Assembly: GCA_015065285.1 (NCBI GenBank)
Contig: SVQP01000009.1
Location: forward strand, 1-51,826
Direction: 5' to 3'
Source: Oscillospiraceae bacterium
GTDB taxonomy: Bacteria; Bacillota; Clostridia; Oscillospirales; CAG-272
DNA: 51,826 bases
Each line of letters begins with the position of its first letter. Within the stretch, counting starts at the first letter, position 1. Under the pieces are notes generated by a model, which made no database searches, was not told the origin of the DNA, and worked only from the letters and a program-made list of their open reading frames with translations. Below are positions 7,614-14,758 of this stretch, piece by piece. Both the position numbers and the translations under genes were made by a program.

Positions 7614-8315
7614 ATGGAACAGATTTATACCATACCCGTCAACGAAGCGTTTGAAGCCTCTGCTGCCGATCATGCTCTGGGCTGCCCCTTCTGCGCCATT
7701 TATAATAAGCTGGAGGAAAACGAGCTGGATCTGATTCTCGGTGCTTCCATGATGGAGCCCGATATCCGCATCCGCACCAATCAGGAGGGCTTTTGCCGCA
7801 CGCATTACGATATGATGTTTGTACGTAAAAACCGCCTTGGCATGGCGCTGACGCTGGAGAGCCACCTGGATCAGCTGCGCAAGGAGATCAAGGGAAACCC
7901 GCAGAAGTGCGCCAAGCGCATTGAGAAGCTGGAGGGCTCTTGCTACGTGTGCGACCGCATTGCCTTCCATTTTGAGCATATGCTGGCAACCGCAGTGCTG
8001 CTTTGGAACGTGGACGAGGACTTCCCCACCAAGCTCAAAGCCCAGCCCTATTTCTGCCTGCCCCACTACAAAAGAATCCTGCAGTACGGACAGACCCGAC
8101 TGCCCAAGAAAAAGGTCAATGCCTTTATCGACGACTGCGAAAGCGTGGAGCTGACCTATTTTGACGAGCTGCGCGAGGACGTCAGCTGGTTCTGCAAGAA
8201 ATTCGACTACCGCTATGACGAGGAGCCGTGGTACAACTCCAAGGATGCCGTGGAGCGCGCATTTAAATTCCTGCGCTCCGATATACATAAAGGCGACAAG
8301 CCCAAGAAAAACTAA
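7614..8315 (+). CDS. DUF6062-like cysteine-rich protein
   Basis: A 233-residue soluble protein with paired cysteines that suggest metal binding: CPFC at about residues 24-27, a CRTHY motif near 62, CYVCD near 110 and CLPHYK near 145. The repeated C..C / C..H pattern looks like two related zinc- or iron-binding half-sites. It resembles clostridial DUF6062 proteins, a name given from memory. First gene of a tight operon whose intergenic gaps are 11-12 bases. It ends in Lys-rich residues. No enzymatic motif is recognised. Function is unknown; its position directly before mnmM suggests it could be a nucleic acid-related protein, which is only inference. Confidence 0.7.
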   Translation: MEQIYTIPVNEAFEASAADHALGCPFCAIYNKLEENELDLILGASMMEPDIRIRTNQEGFCRTHYDMMFVRKNRLGMALTLESHLDQLRKEIKGNPQKCAKRIEKLEGSCYVCDRIAFHFEHMLATAVLLWNVDEDFPTKLKAQPYFCLPHYKRILQYGQTRLPKKKVNAFIDDCESVELTYFDELREDVSWFCKKFDYRYDEEPWYNSKDAVERAFKFLRSDIHKGDKPKKN

Positions 8316-8326
8316 GGAATAAAACC

Positions 8327-8881
8327 ATGATAGATTTACTTTCACTTCATAAGCTTTTTATCGGAAATCACATCAAAGAGGGCGACGTTGCCGTGGACTT
8401 TACCATGGGCAACGGGCACGACACGGCATTTTTATCCAAAGCCGTGGGCGAGAACGGACACGTATACGCCTTTGACATTCAGGAGCAAGCGCTAAAGTCC
8501 ACGCGCAAGAACCTTGCCGAGCAGGGCTGTCCCGATAACGTCACGCTCATCCACGATTCGCACCATCGCGTCAAGGACTACGTCAAGACCCCCTTCCGCG
8601 TGGGCATGTTCAATCTCGGTTGGCTGCCGGGAGGTGACAAATCCATTACCACCATGCGCCAGACGACTCTGCCTGCGATTCGCGATGCCATTGAGCTTTT
8701 GGACCGCGATGGCATTCTCAACATTGCCATCTATCCCGGTCACAAGGAGGGCGACGAGGAGGGCAAGCTGGTTTGCGAGTATCTTTCCTCTCTTTCCCGC
8801 TTCAAGGTCTGCGTCACCCGCGTGCAGATCATCAATTCCCCCACCTCCCCCTATTTTCTCATGGTAGAAACCAAACCCTAA
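8327..8881 (+). CDS. mnmM: MnmM-type SAM methyltransferase (YtqB family)
   Basis: A 184-residue class I methyltransferase of the YtqB/rRNA_methylase family. The SAM site is VAVDFTMGNGHDTAFLS at about 22-38, the acidic strand-two end is VYAFDIQ, and the family hallmark FNLGWLPGGDKSITT is near 100. B. subtilis YtqB was identified as MnmM, which methylates the nm5s2U34 wobble base to mnm5s2U in tRNA, so that role is likely here. It acts in the cytoplasm on tRNA. The gene is tightly packed behind the DUF6062 gene (11 bases) and before a VanY-like gene, all with a stop-GGAGAC arrangement. Confidence 0.85.
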   Translation: MIDLLSLHKLFIGNHIKEGDVAVDFTMGNGHDTAFLSKAVGENGHVYAFDIQEQALKSTRKNLAEQGCPDNVTLIHDSHHRVKDYVKTPFRVGMFNLGWLPGGDKSITTMRQTTLPAIRDAIELLDRDGILNIAIYPGHKEGDEEGKLVCEYLSSLSRFKVCVTRVQIINSPTSPYFLMVETKP

Positions 8882-8893
8882 GGAGACGCGACT

Positions 8894-9622
8894 ATGAATT
8901 TCAAAAGACCCCTGATTCTCTCTCTTGTGCTATTGTTTGGCATTATGGCGGTCTCGAGCGCATGCCAGAGCTCGCAGCCTTACACCTACAAAATTGACAT
9001 TTCCCCCTATTCGAAATATATCAACACCGAAAGCTCGGAATATCTGGTGCTGCTCAATAAGCAGCATACCTCGGGTGAGAATTACTGCCCGCCCGATCTC
9101 ATCTCGCTTGATGGCTCCCTGACGCTTTACGGCAAGGACGTGCAGCTGCGCGAATATGCCGCAAAGGCAACCGAGGCGCTGGTGCTTGAGCTGCATGAGC
9201 TGGGATATACCGACATTGTGGTCACCAGCGGCTACCGCTCCTATGCGCGTCAGCAATCCCTGTTTTACACCTATATTGCAGAGGAGCGCGCAGCGCATCC
9301 CGAATGGACCGAGCAGCAGGCAATTGATAAGGTGCTGACCTATTCCGCCGCGCCCGGTACCAGCGAGCACCACACGGGCGATTGCATTGACTTGATCAGC
9401 ACAAGCTACGTGGTACTGGACGAATCCTTTGCGCAAAATCCCGCCTACGACTGGCTCAAGGACAACGCGCACCACTTTGGCTTTATTCTGCGCTACCCCA
9501 AGGATAAGACAAATATCACAGGCTATTCCTACGAGCCCTGGCATTACCGCTTTGTGGGCGTTAAGGCTGCAACCGAAATGTATGAAAAGGGATTGACGCT
9601 GGAGGAATACCTGGGCAAGTAA
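8894..9622 (+). CDS. D-Ala-D-Ala carboxypeptidase, VanY-like (M15B), probable lipoprotein
   Basis: A 242-residue exported peptidase. The N-terminus is a signal peptide ending in VSSAC at residue 23 or so, compatible with lipidation although the lipobox is weak. The M15B zinc site is visible: SGYRSYARQQSLF substrate loop, SEHHTGDCIDL with the first His and Asp ligands, and EPWHYRFVG with the catalytic Glu and third His ligand. Such enzymes trim the terminal D-Ala from peptidoglycan stem peptides. It is followed by NagZ-like and M32 peptidase genes, which suggests a wall-turnover or recycling unit. No vanR/S-type resistance genes are nearby, so vancomycin resistance is not implied. Confidence 0.88.
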   Translation: MNFKRPLILSLVLLFGIMAVSSACQSSQPYTYKIDISPYSKYINTESSEYLVLLNKQHTSGENYCPPDLISLDGSLTLYGKDVQLREYAAKATEALVLELHELGYTDIVVTSGYRSYARQQSLFYTYIAEERAAHPEWTEQQAIDKVLTYSAAPGTSEHHTGDCIDLISTSYVVLDESFAQNPAYDWLKDNAHHFGFILRYPKDKTNITGYSYEPWHYRFVGVKAATEMYEKGLTLEEYLGK

Positions 9623-9632
9623 GGAGACAACT

Positions 9633-10634
9633 ATGAATATAGAACAGATTCTCGCATCGCTCTCACTTGAGCAAAAGGTTGGACAGATGTTTGTGGTTCG
9701 CCGCCCGCAGGACGACGAGATTGCCATGCAGGCTGTGACCGACTACCACATCGGCGGTTTTACCCTGTATGCCGTGGATTTTGTCAATCGTACACCGGAC
9801 GAGCTGCGCGCGCTGCTCAAGTCCTATCAAGAGGCATCCCCCGTTCCCATGTTTATCGCAGTGGACGAGGAGGGCGGCACGGTTGTACGCGCCTCCAAAT
9901 ACCCCGCATTCCGCGAAAGCCCCTTCCTGCAGCCCCGTGATCTGATCGCAGCGGGCGGCATGGATGCCGTTTATGCAGACGCTTGCGAGAAATCCGATTT
10001 TCTTTTGGATCTGGGCATCAACTTCAACTACGCCCCGGTCTGCGATATGTCGGGCGATCCCAACTGCTTTATTTTCAAGCGCACCGCCTCGCACGATCCT
10101 ACCGTGACCGCACAGTACATAGAAAACGTGGTGCGCGGCATGCAGGAGCACCACATGATTGGAAGCCTCAAGCATTTCCCCGGCTATGGCGACAACGTGG
10201 ACACGCACACCCAGATCGCGCATGATGACCGCGATATGCAGACCTTTCTGAGTTGCGATCTTGCGCCCTTTCGCGCAGGCATTGCGGCAGGTGCGCCCGT
10301 GGTGATGGTGGCACACAATATGGTGACCTGCATGGATCCCGACGTTCCCGCCTCTCTTTCCCCTGCCGTGCACAAGCTTTTGCGCGAGCAGATGGGCTTT
10401 GAAGGCTTGATTATGACCGACTCCTTGGATATGAACGCCATCACGCTTTACACGGGCGATCGCGCCTCTGCCGTGCAGGCAGTGCTCTCGGGCAATGATC
10501 TTTTGTGCTGCTCCTCTTACCAAAAGCAGTACCCCGCCGTGCTGGATGCAGTGCGTGACGGCACCATTCCCATGGAGATGATTGACAATGCCGTGCGCCG
10601 CATTCTGGCGCTCAAGGCAACCATTCCCGTATAA
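9633..10634 (+). CDS. nagZ: GH3 beta-N-acetylhexosaminidase (NagZ-like)
   Basis: A 333-residue one-domain GH3 enzyme, the usual NagZ size. Diagnostic segments are DEEGGTVVRASKYP near 76, KHFPGYGDNVDTH near 180 (the His of the DTH loop supplies the acid/base in NagZ enzymes) and MTDSLDMNAI near 265, whose Asp is the nucleophile. NagZ removes GlcNAc from GlcNAc-anhydroMurNAc or MurNAc peptides in recycling. There is no signal peptide, so it is cytoplasmic. It sits between a VanY-like carboxypeptidase and an M32 peptidase, consistent with muropeptide recycling; this grouping is inference. Confidence 0.9.
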   Translation: MNIEQILASLSLEQKVGQMFVVRRPQDDEIAMQAVTDYHIGGFTLYAVDFVNRTPDELRALLKSYQEASPVPMFIAVDEEGGTVVRASKYPAFRESPFLQPRDLIAAGGMDAVYADACEKSDFLLDLGINFNYAPVCDMSGDPNCFIFKRTASHDPTVTAQYIENVVRGMQEHHMIGSLKHFPGYGDNVDTHTQIAHDDRDMQTFLSCDLAPFRAGIAAGAPVVMVAHNMVTCMDPDVPASLSPAVHKLLREQMGFEGLIMTDSLDMNAITLYTGDRASAVQAVLSGNDLLCCSSYQKQYPAVLDAVRDGTIPMEMIDNAVRRILALKATIPV

Positions 10635-10646
10635 GGAGACCTTATC

Positions 10647-12152
10647 ATGGAACACGCACAAGCACTTGAACAGCTGATGCAGCTGCAACAAAAAATGAGT
10701 GCCTTTGGGCATGCCATGGCGCTGCTTCAATTTGACGGTGGCACCACCGCGCCCGCAGGTACTGCTGCCAATCGCGGACAGACTCTGGCGATTCTGAGCC
10801 AAGAGGAATACCTGCTTGCCACGGGTGAGCAGACCGTAGCCCTTCTGACCGAGCTTGACGCATGCAAGGACGAGCTTGACCCCAAGAAAGCGCGCATGGT
10901 AGAGCTGCTTTACAAGAGCATTCGCGAGATGCAAAAGATCCCCATGGACGAATACGTGGCATATTCGCAGCTGTTAGTAGAATCCGAGGAGGTCTGGCGC
11001 ACTGCCAAGCAGAACAATGACTTTGCGCTGTTCTGCCCTTATCTTGAAAAGATCTTTGAAACCGAGCGCCGCTTTGCCCTCTATTGCGCGCCCGATATGG
11101 ACCCCTACGACTACTGCCTTGGCAAATACGAAGATGGACTGACCAGACAGACCTGTGACGAGTTCTTCTCTGTACTGCGTGCCCGTCTTGTCCCCCTGAT
11201 TGCCAAGATCGGGCAAGCCGAGCAGCTGCCGGACGATTGCCTGCACGGGCATTTTCCCGCGGCGGATCAGGAGGCGCTCTCTCTTGCGCTGATGGAGACC
11301 ATGGGCATTGATATGGCACACTGCGGTCTTGCCACCACCGAGCATCCCTTTACCACCAGCCTCGGCTCCCATTTCGACGTGCGTATCACCACGCACTACT
11401 ATGAGGATAATTTCGCATCCTCCATGTACTCGGTCATTCACGAGGGCGGACATGCCCTTTATGATCTGGGCTCGGACGATTCCCTTGCCTATACGGTGCT
11501 GGACGGTGGTGTTTCGATGGGCATACACGAAAGCCAAAGCCGTTTTTATGAAAATCTGCTGGGCAGAAGCCTGCCTTACGTCACGCACGTATTCCCCAAA
11601 ATCTGCGCTTGCTTCCCCGAGCAGATGCAGGGCTATACTGCAACGGATCTGTGGCGCGCGGTCAACCGCGTCACGCCCTCGCTGATCCGCACAGAAGCCG
11701 ACGAGGTCACGTACGCCATGCACGTGATGGTGCGCTATGAGCTGGAAAAGCAGGTCATGTCCGGCGCGCTTGCCGTCAAGGATCTGCCAAACGCATGGAA
11801 CAATCTCTATCGCGAATATCTGGGCATTGAGGTACCCAGTGACACAGAAGGCGTGCTGCAGGACAGCCACTGGTCGTTTGGCGGCATCGGATACTTCCCC
11901 TCTTATGCCTTGGGCAGCGCGTACGGTGCACAGCTGCTTGCTAAAATGCGCGAAAGCGTGGACGTGGACGCATGCTTGGCACGGGGCGATTTTGCTCCCA
12001 TCAACGCATGGAACCGCGAACACATCTGGCAGCACGGCTGCCTTTACAAGCCTGGCGAGCTGCTTGCGCGTGCACTGGGCGAGCCGTTTGATCCTACGTA
12101 TTTTACCAACTATCTCGAGAGCAAATACAGCGAGCTTTATTCGCTGACGTAA
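10647..12152 (+). CDS. M32-family metallocarboxypeptidase (Taq-type)
   Basis: A 501-residue zinc carboxypeptidase, the standard size for M32. The zinc motif is His265-Glu-Gly-Gly-His269 (VIHEGGHALYDLG); the MGIHESQSRFYEN segment at about 291-303 carries the third ligand Glu and matches the family's conserved HES(Q)SR. It trims C-terminal residues from peptides in the cytoplasm. It is the last gene of the operon that starts at 7614. The start has AAGGAGA upstream. Its stop is followed immediately by one arm (12158-12169) of the large palindrome that ends at 12534, which presumably terminates the operon. Confidence 0.93.
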   Translation: MEHAQALEQLMQLQQKMSAFGHAMALLQFDGGTTAPAGTAANRGQTLAILSQEEYLLATGEQTVALLTELDACKDELDPKKARMVELLYKSIREMQKIPMDEYVAYSQLLVESEEVWRTAKQNNDFALFCPYLEKIFETERRFALYCAPDMDPYDYCLGKYEDGLTRQTCDEFFSVLRARLVPLIAKIGQAEQLPDDCLHGHFPAADQEALSLALMETMGIDMAHCGLATTEHPFTTSLGSHFDVRITTHYYEDNFASSMYSVIHEGGHALYDLGSDDSLAYTVLDGGVSMGIHESQSRFYENLLGRSLPYVTHVFPKICACFPEQMQGYTATDLWRAVNRVTPSLIRTEADEVTYAMHVMVRYELEKQVMSGALAVKDLPNAWNNLYREYLGIEVPSDTEGVLQDSHWSFGGIGYFPSYALGSAYGAQLLAKMRESVDVDACLARGDFAPINAWNREHIWQHGCLYKPGELLARALGEPFDPTYFTNYLESKYSELYSLT

Positions 12153-12174
12153 AAAAAGGCTGAGCCGCATATGG

Positions 12175-12194
12175 GTGATGTCCTTATCGGAGAA
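12175..12194 (+). repeat. 20-base repeat shared with 50757-50776
   Basis: GTGATGTCCTTATCGGAGAA here and the same with one change (T for C at position eight) at 50757. Both copies follow a gene stop and an A-run by about 20 bases. It stands eight bases before the 56-base repeat at 12202. Confidence 0.75.
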
Positions 12195-12201
12195 TTTATA
12201 A

Positions 12202-12257
12202 TAGGGGTATGGGCATAGCCCGATGCATTTGTTAAACAAATGCGAAACTTGCGATAA
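12202..12257 (+). repeat. 56-base RAYT-associated repeat, distant copy
   Basis: Starts TAGGGGTATGGGC and ends AACTTGCGATAA. It matches the sequence directly downstream of the REP-associated transposase (51492-51547, minus strand) at 51 of 56 positions with no gaps, by eye. It contains a GGGC/GCCC hairpin and a CATTTGT/ACAAATG hairpin. Probably an element mobilised by that transposase. Confidence 0.8.
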
Positions 12258-12264
12258 AAACATA

Positions 12265-12308
12265 AAGAGAGAACAATGCGGAAAGAAAAACCGCTTTGCT
12301 CTCTCTTT
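12265..12308. repeat. Interrupted hairpin inside the 12.2-12.5 kb palindrome
   Basis: AAAGAGAG near 12264-12271 pairs with CTCTCTTT near 12300-12307, enclosing a smaller GCGG/CCGC hairpin. It adds one more side branch to the structure between the convergent genes. Confidence 0.55.
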
Positions 12309-12318
12309 TTCTGCTTTT

Positions 12319-12522
12319 AGTGATATTCTTTGCTTTCGCAAAGAGTGATATTATTGCTGTTGCAATAGTGATATTGAAGCCTTACGGCTTCAGTGATATT
12401 CTATTCGCCTAAAAGCTCGCGTAGCGAATATCACTCGGCGTAAGCCGAATAACACTGCGAAGCAATATCACTCGCCGCAGGCGAATAGAACTGGCGTGAT
12501 ACTCCGTTAAGAGTATCACGCC
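12319..12522. repeat. Hairpin array B: two-armed, AGTGATATT / AATATCACT linkers
   Basis: The left arm has the linker AGTGATATT at 12319-12327, 12344-12352, 12367-12375 and 12392-12400. The right arm has the reverse-complement linker at 12427-12435 and 12464-12472, with variants AATAACACT at 12448 and AATAGAACT at 12484. Between linkers are small hairpins: CTTTGC/GCAAAG, ATTGC/GCAAT, GAAGCC/GGCTTC, CGGC/GCCG, CGCC/GGCG. The centre (12392-12435) is itself a palindrome through ATTCGC/GCGAAT. The array ends in a 12-base-stem hairpin at 12493-12522. The whole can fold as a long stem with side hairpins. Function unknown. Confidence 0.85.
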
Positions 12523-12544
12523 TGCGGCTCAGCCCTTTTCTCAT

Positions 12545-13048
12545 TTATGCACTTTGTAATCTGGAGATCAGATATTGCTCCATTTCCGTATATTGCACGT
12601 CCAGCACCACCGAAAGCTCGTGGTAGAGGCTGACTTTTGCATTGCGCTCAAAATCCGAATCTGTCTCGGACAGGCGCTTGTGCTGCTGCATCATATCAAT
12701 GCGGCGCTGATGCACGGTTTTGATCAGGCGCACGTATTCAACCGGATTGCAGGAGTGCATGACCTGACGGTAGATCTCTCTGCGCATCTTTTCCATGGGA
12801 ATCTCCAGTGGCAGAAGCTCAGGCATGCTCATGATCAGTGCCTCGGCATCCTCCTTGTTCATCAAGGGGCGCATGGGCACCTGCTCGTTATCCGTGGGCG
12901 TGTAAATAACAGAACCCGAGGATGCACCCAGCGGCTTGAGCAGATAGAACGTGCGGGTATCCTTTTTGTCAAAGGGAGAGGCGCAAATGTCCTGCACCAA
13001 GCACACACCGTTGATGCCGTAAACCATATAATCACCGATTGAGAACAT
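12545..13048 (-). CDS. carD: CarD/CdnL-family transcriptional regulator
   Basis: A 167-residue protein starting MFSIGDYMVYGINGVCLVQDI, the RNA polymerase-interacting (Tudor-like) domain found in CarD/CdnL and at the start of the Mfd interaction domain. The remaining ~100 residues are helical and charged and should be the DNA-binding tail that stabilises the open promoter complex. CarD proteins bind the RNA polymerase beta subunit and tune housekeeping or rRNA promoters. The gene has its own promoter (13104-13132) and is convergent with the M32 peptidase gene across the large palindrome. Symbol is used in the family sense. Confidence 0.88.
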   Translation of the reverse strand: MFSIGDYMVYGINGVCLVQDICASPFDKKDTRTFYLLKPLGASSGSVIYTPTDNEQVPMRPLMNKEDAEALIMSMPELLPLEIPMEKMRREIYRQVMHSCNPVEYVRLIKTVHQRRIDMMQQHKRLSETDSDFERNAKVSLYHELSVVLDVQYTEMEQYLISRLQSA

Positions 13049-13103
13049 AGTCGAGCCTCCTTTGACCGAGCATTTCGTTTTGCCACTTTTTCGTGTTAAT
13101 AAT

Positions 13104-13132
13104 ATTATAACATTTTTTTCGAAATTTTGTAA
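13104..13132 (-). promoter_or_regulatory. Promoter of carD
   Basis: Minus strand TTACAA (13132-13127), 17-base spacer, TATAAT (13109-13104), 56 bases before the start at 13048. Confidence 0.75.
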
Positions 13133-13224
13133 TAGGCAATTTGAACGAAATTTTCAAAAAAATCAAAGTATGGTGAACAAATTCACGGCAAGATGCGCGC
13201 ATTTTTGCCAATTTGCGTCAAATA

Positions 13225-14577
13225 TCAGGATTTGTGCCAATGCAAGGCATTGCGGCGGCGTGCGGTCTTTCCTGCAGGCTTTTCCGTAATATCGCCTGCG
13301 CGCGTCAGTGCCCACTTGGTCAGCATAGGACCGAACACCTCGTAAATCAACACGGCAAACAGCACCACAAAACGCACCGTGCTTCCAACCTCGGAGAGCG
13401 TGGGATCTGCGCACACCGTGGTTACCATGCCAAGCGCCACGCCTGCCTGAGGCAGCAGCGTAATGCCCAGATATTTTTGAATGGTGGGATCGCTGCGGGT
13501 CAGCATGGAGCTGCCGCGCGCACCGAAATATTTACCAAGAGAGCGGAACAGGATATACACAAGTCCGATTGCCACGAATATGGGCTGTAAGAATACCGAA
13601 AGATCCAGCTCAGCACCGCTGATGACAAAGAACAGAATAAAGATAGGCTTGGTCCATTTATCGGTTCTTTCCATCATTTCCTCGGAGCATGCACAGAAGT
13701 TGCAGAAAATAGTGCCCATCATCATGCAGGTCAGAAGCGAGGAGAAGCCGATATGTACACCTTCAATCTCAAAGTGCAGCATGGATGCTGCAACCGTGAC
13801 CAGTACAAAGGCGATGGAAAGAGAGAGACGGTTGGAATGGGAATGGAACAGATTCTCGGCAAAGGATAAAGCAAAGCCGATCAAAGCACCCAACACAAGT
13901 GAGAGCACGATCTCAAGCAGCGGCTCTACCACGATCGAAACGATCGAGACCTCACCGCTGAGCATTGCCTTGGCAATGCCGGCAGAAACCGCGAACAGCA
14001 CAAGTCCCACAGCGTCGTCAAGTGCAACGATGGGCAAGAGAATGCTGGTCAAGGGTCCCTTTGCCTTATACTGGCGCACAACCATCAAAGTAGCTGCAGG
14101 AGCGGTTGCCGATGCAATAGCACCCAGCATGATGGCTGCAGGCAGGGGCAGGATATCCTGTCCTGTCAGCTTGAGCAGCAGAAAATGCGCACCGACCAGG
14201 GCGCCATCCACCAGCAGCGTTGCCGCAACAGCCTGAATGATGCCGATGACGGTGGCTTCCCTACCCGTTTTCTTGAGCGAGCCCCAACGGAATTCACTAC
14301 CGATGGCAAATGCGATAAAGCCAAGGGCTACGTCACAGATCACGTCGAACACCACGTTCAGCGTTTCATTTTCAAACACAACTGCATTATATCCGAAATA
14401 GTAACCGCCCAGCGAAATGCCGCCTAAGCAGAACGTGCCGACCAGCACGCCCGCAATCAGATACGCGGTAACGTCGGGAAGGTTGAGCAGGCGCACAAGT
14501 CGTGTGACCAAAAGTCCTGCCACCATGCAGATCGATACGGTCAGGATGATCTGCGTGATCAATTGCTCGGTTGTCAT
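13225..14577 (-). CDS. Cation/proton antiporter, CPA2 (KefB/NapA) type
   Basis: A 450-residue polytopic protein with about 12 membrane segments. The N-terminal inverted-repeat fold begins at VSICMVAGLLVTRLVRLLNLPDVTAYLIAGVLVG-like segments, and the ion-path aspartates are plausibly in ALDDAVGLVLFA near residue 190. No TrkA-N (RCK) domain follows; the C-terminal ~30 residues are basic and cytoplasmic. The family exchanges Na+ or K+ for protons for pH and ion homeostasis. It stands alone between carD and fbp. The ATG at 14577 has only a weak GGTGA site. Ion specificity cannot be assigned. Confidence 0.87.
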   Translation of the reverse strand: MTTEQLITQIILTVSICMVAGLLVTRLVRLLNLPDVTAYLIAGVLVGTFCLGGISLGGYYFGYNAVVFENETLNVVFDVICDVALGFIAFAIGSEFRWGSLKKTGREATVIGIIQAVAATLLVDGALVGAHFLLLKLTGQDILPLPAAIMLGAIASATAPAATLMVVRQYKAKGPLTSILLPIVALDDAVGLVLFAVSAGIAKAMLSGEVSIVSIVVEPLLEIVLSLVLGALIGFALSFAENLFHSHSNRLSLSIAFVLVTVAASMLHFEIEGVHIGFSSLLTCMMMGTIFCNFCACSEEMMERTDKWTKPIFILFFVISGAELDLSVFLQPIFVAIGLVYILFRSLGKYFGARGSSMLTRSDPTIQKYLGITLLPQAGVALGMVTTVCADPTLSEVGSTVRFVVLFAVLIYEVFGPMLTKWALTRAGDITEKPAGKTARRRNALHWHKS

Positions 14578-14710
14578 ATATATTCACCTTCAATCTAAAT
14601 AGTCTTATCAAGCAAGTTCATATCATAGCACTTTTGCGCTGCAAAGTCAAGCCCTTTTTTAGAAATTGTGTACGATTTTTTCCTTTATTTTTTGTGCAGG
14701 TTGTAAAAGC

Positions 14711-14741
14711 AAAAGAGACCTTGCCAAGCAGGGTCTCTTTT
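14711..14741 (-). terminator. Intrinsic terminator of the fbp operon
   Basis: AAAAGAGACC / GGGTCTCTTT hairpin; on the minus strand it is followed by TTTTGCTTTT, 18 bases after the fbp stop at 14759. Confidence 0.8.
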
Positions 14742-14758
14742 ATACTTTTTTCTTATTT

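Larger units (their letters stand above)
12158..12534. terminator. Bidirectional terminator-like inverted repeat enclosing a repeat array
   Basis: A 12-base perfect inverted repeat, GGCTGAGCCGCA at 12158-12169 and TGCGGCTCAGCC at 12523-12534, is flanked outside by an A-run (12151-12157) and a T-run (12536-12539). This is the layout of a bidirectional terminator between the convergent M32 and carD genes, but its two arms are 353 bases apart with a whole repeat array between them. A simple reading is that repeats were inserted into the loop of an ordinary terminator. Confidence 0.7.

Noticed and set aside
8894-9622. Vancomycin-resistance vanY
   Set aside because: The enzyme is a VanY-type carboxypeptidase, but no vanR, vanS, vanH, ligase or vanX gene is present. 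A general wall-trimming role is more likely.
12319-12522. CRISPR array or attachment site
   Set aside because: Same nine-base linker design in two orientations, no cas genes, no integrase and no direct repeats of an att type.
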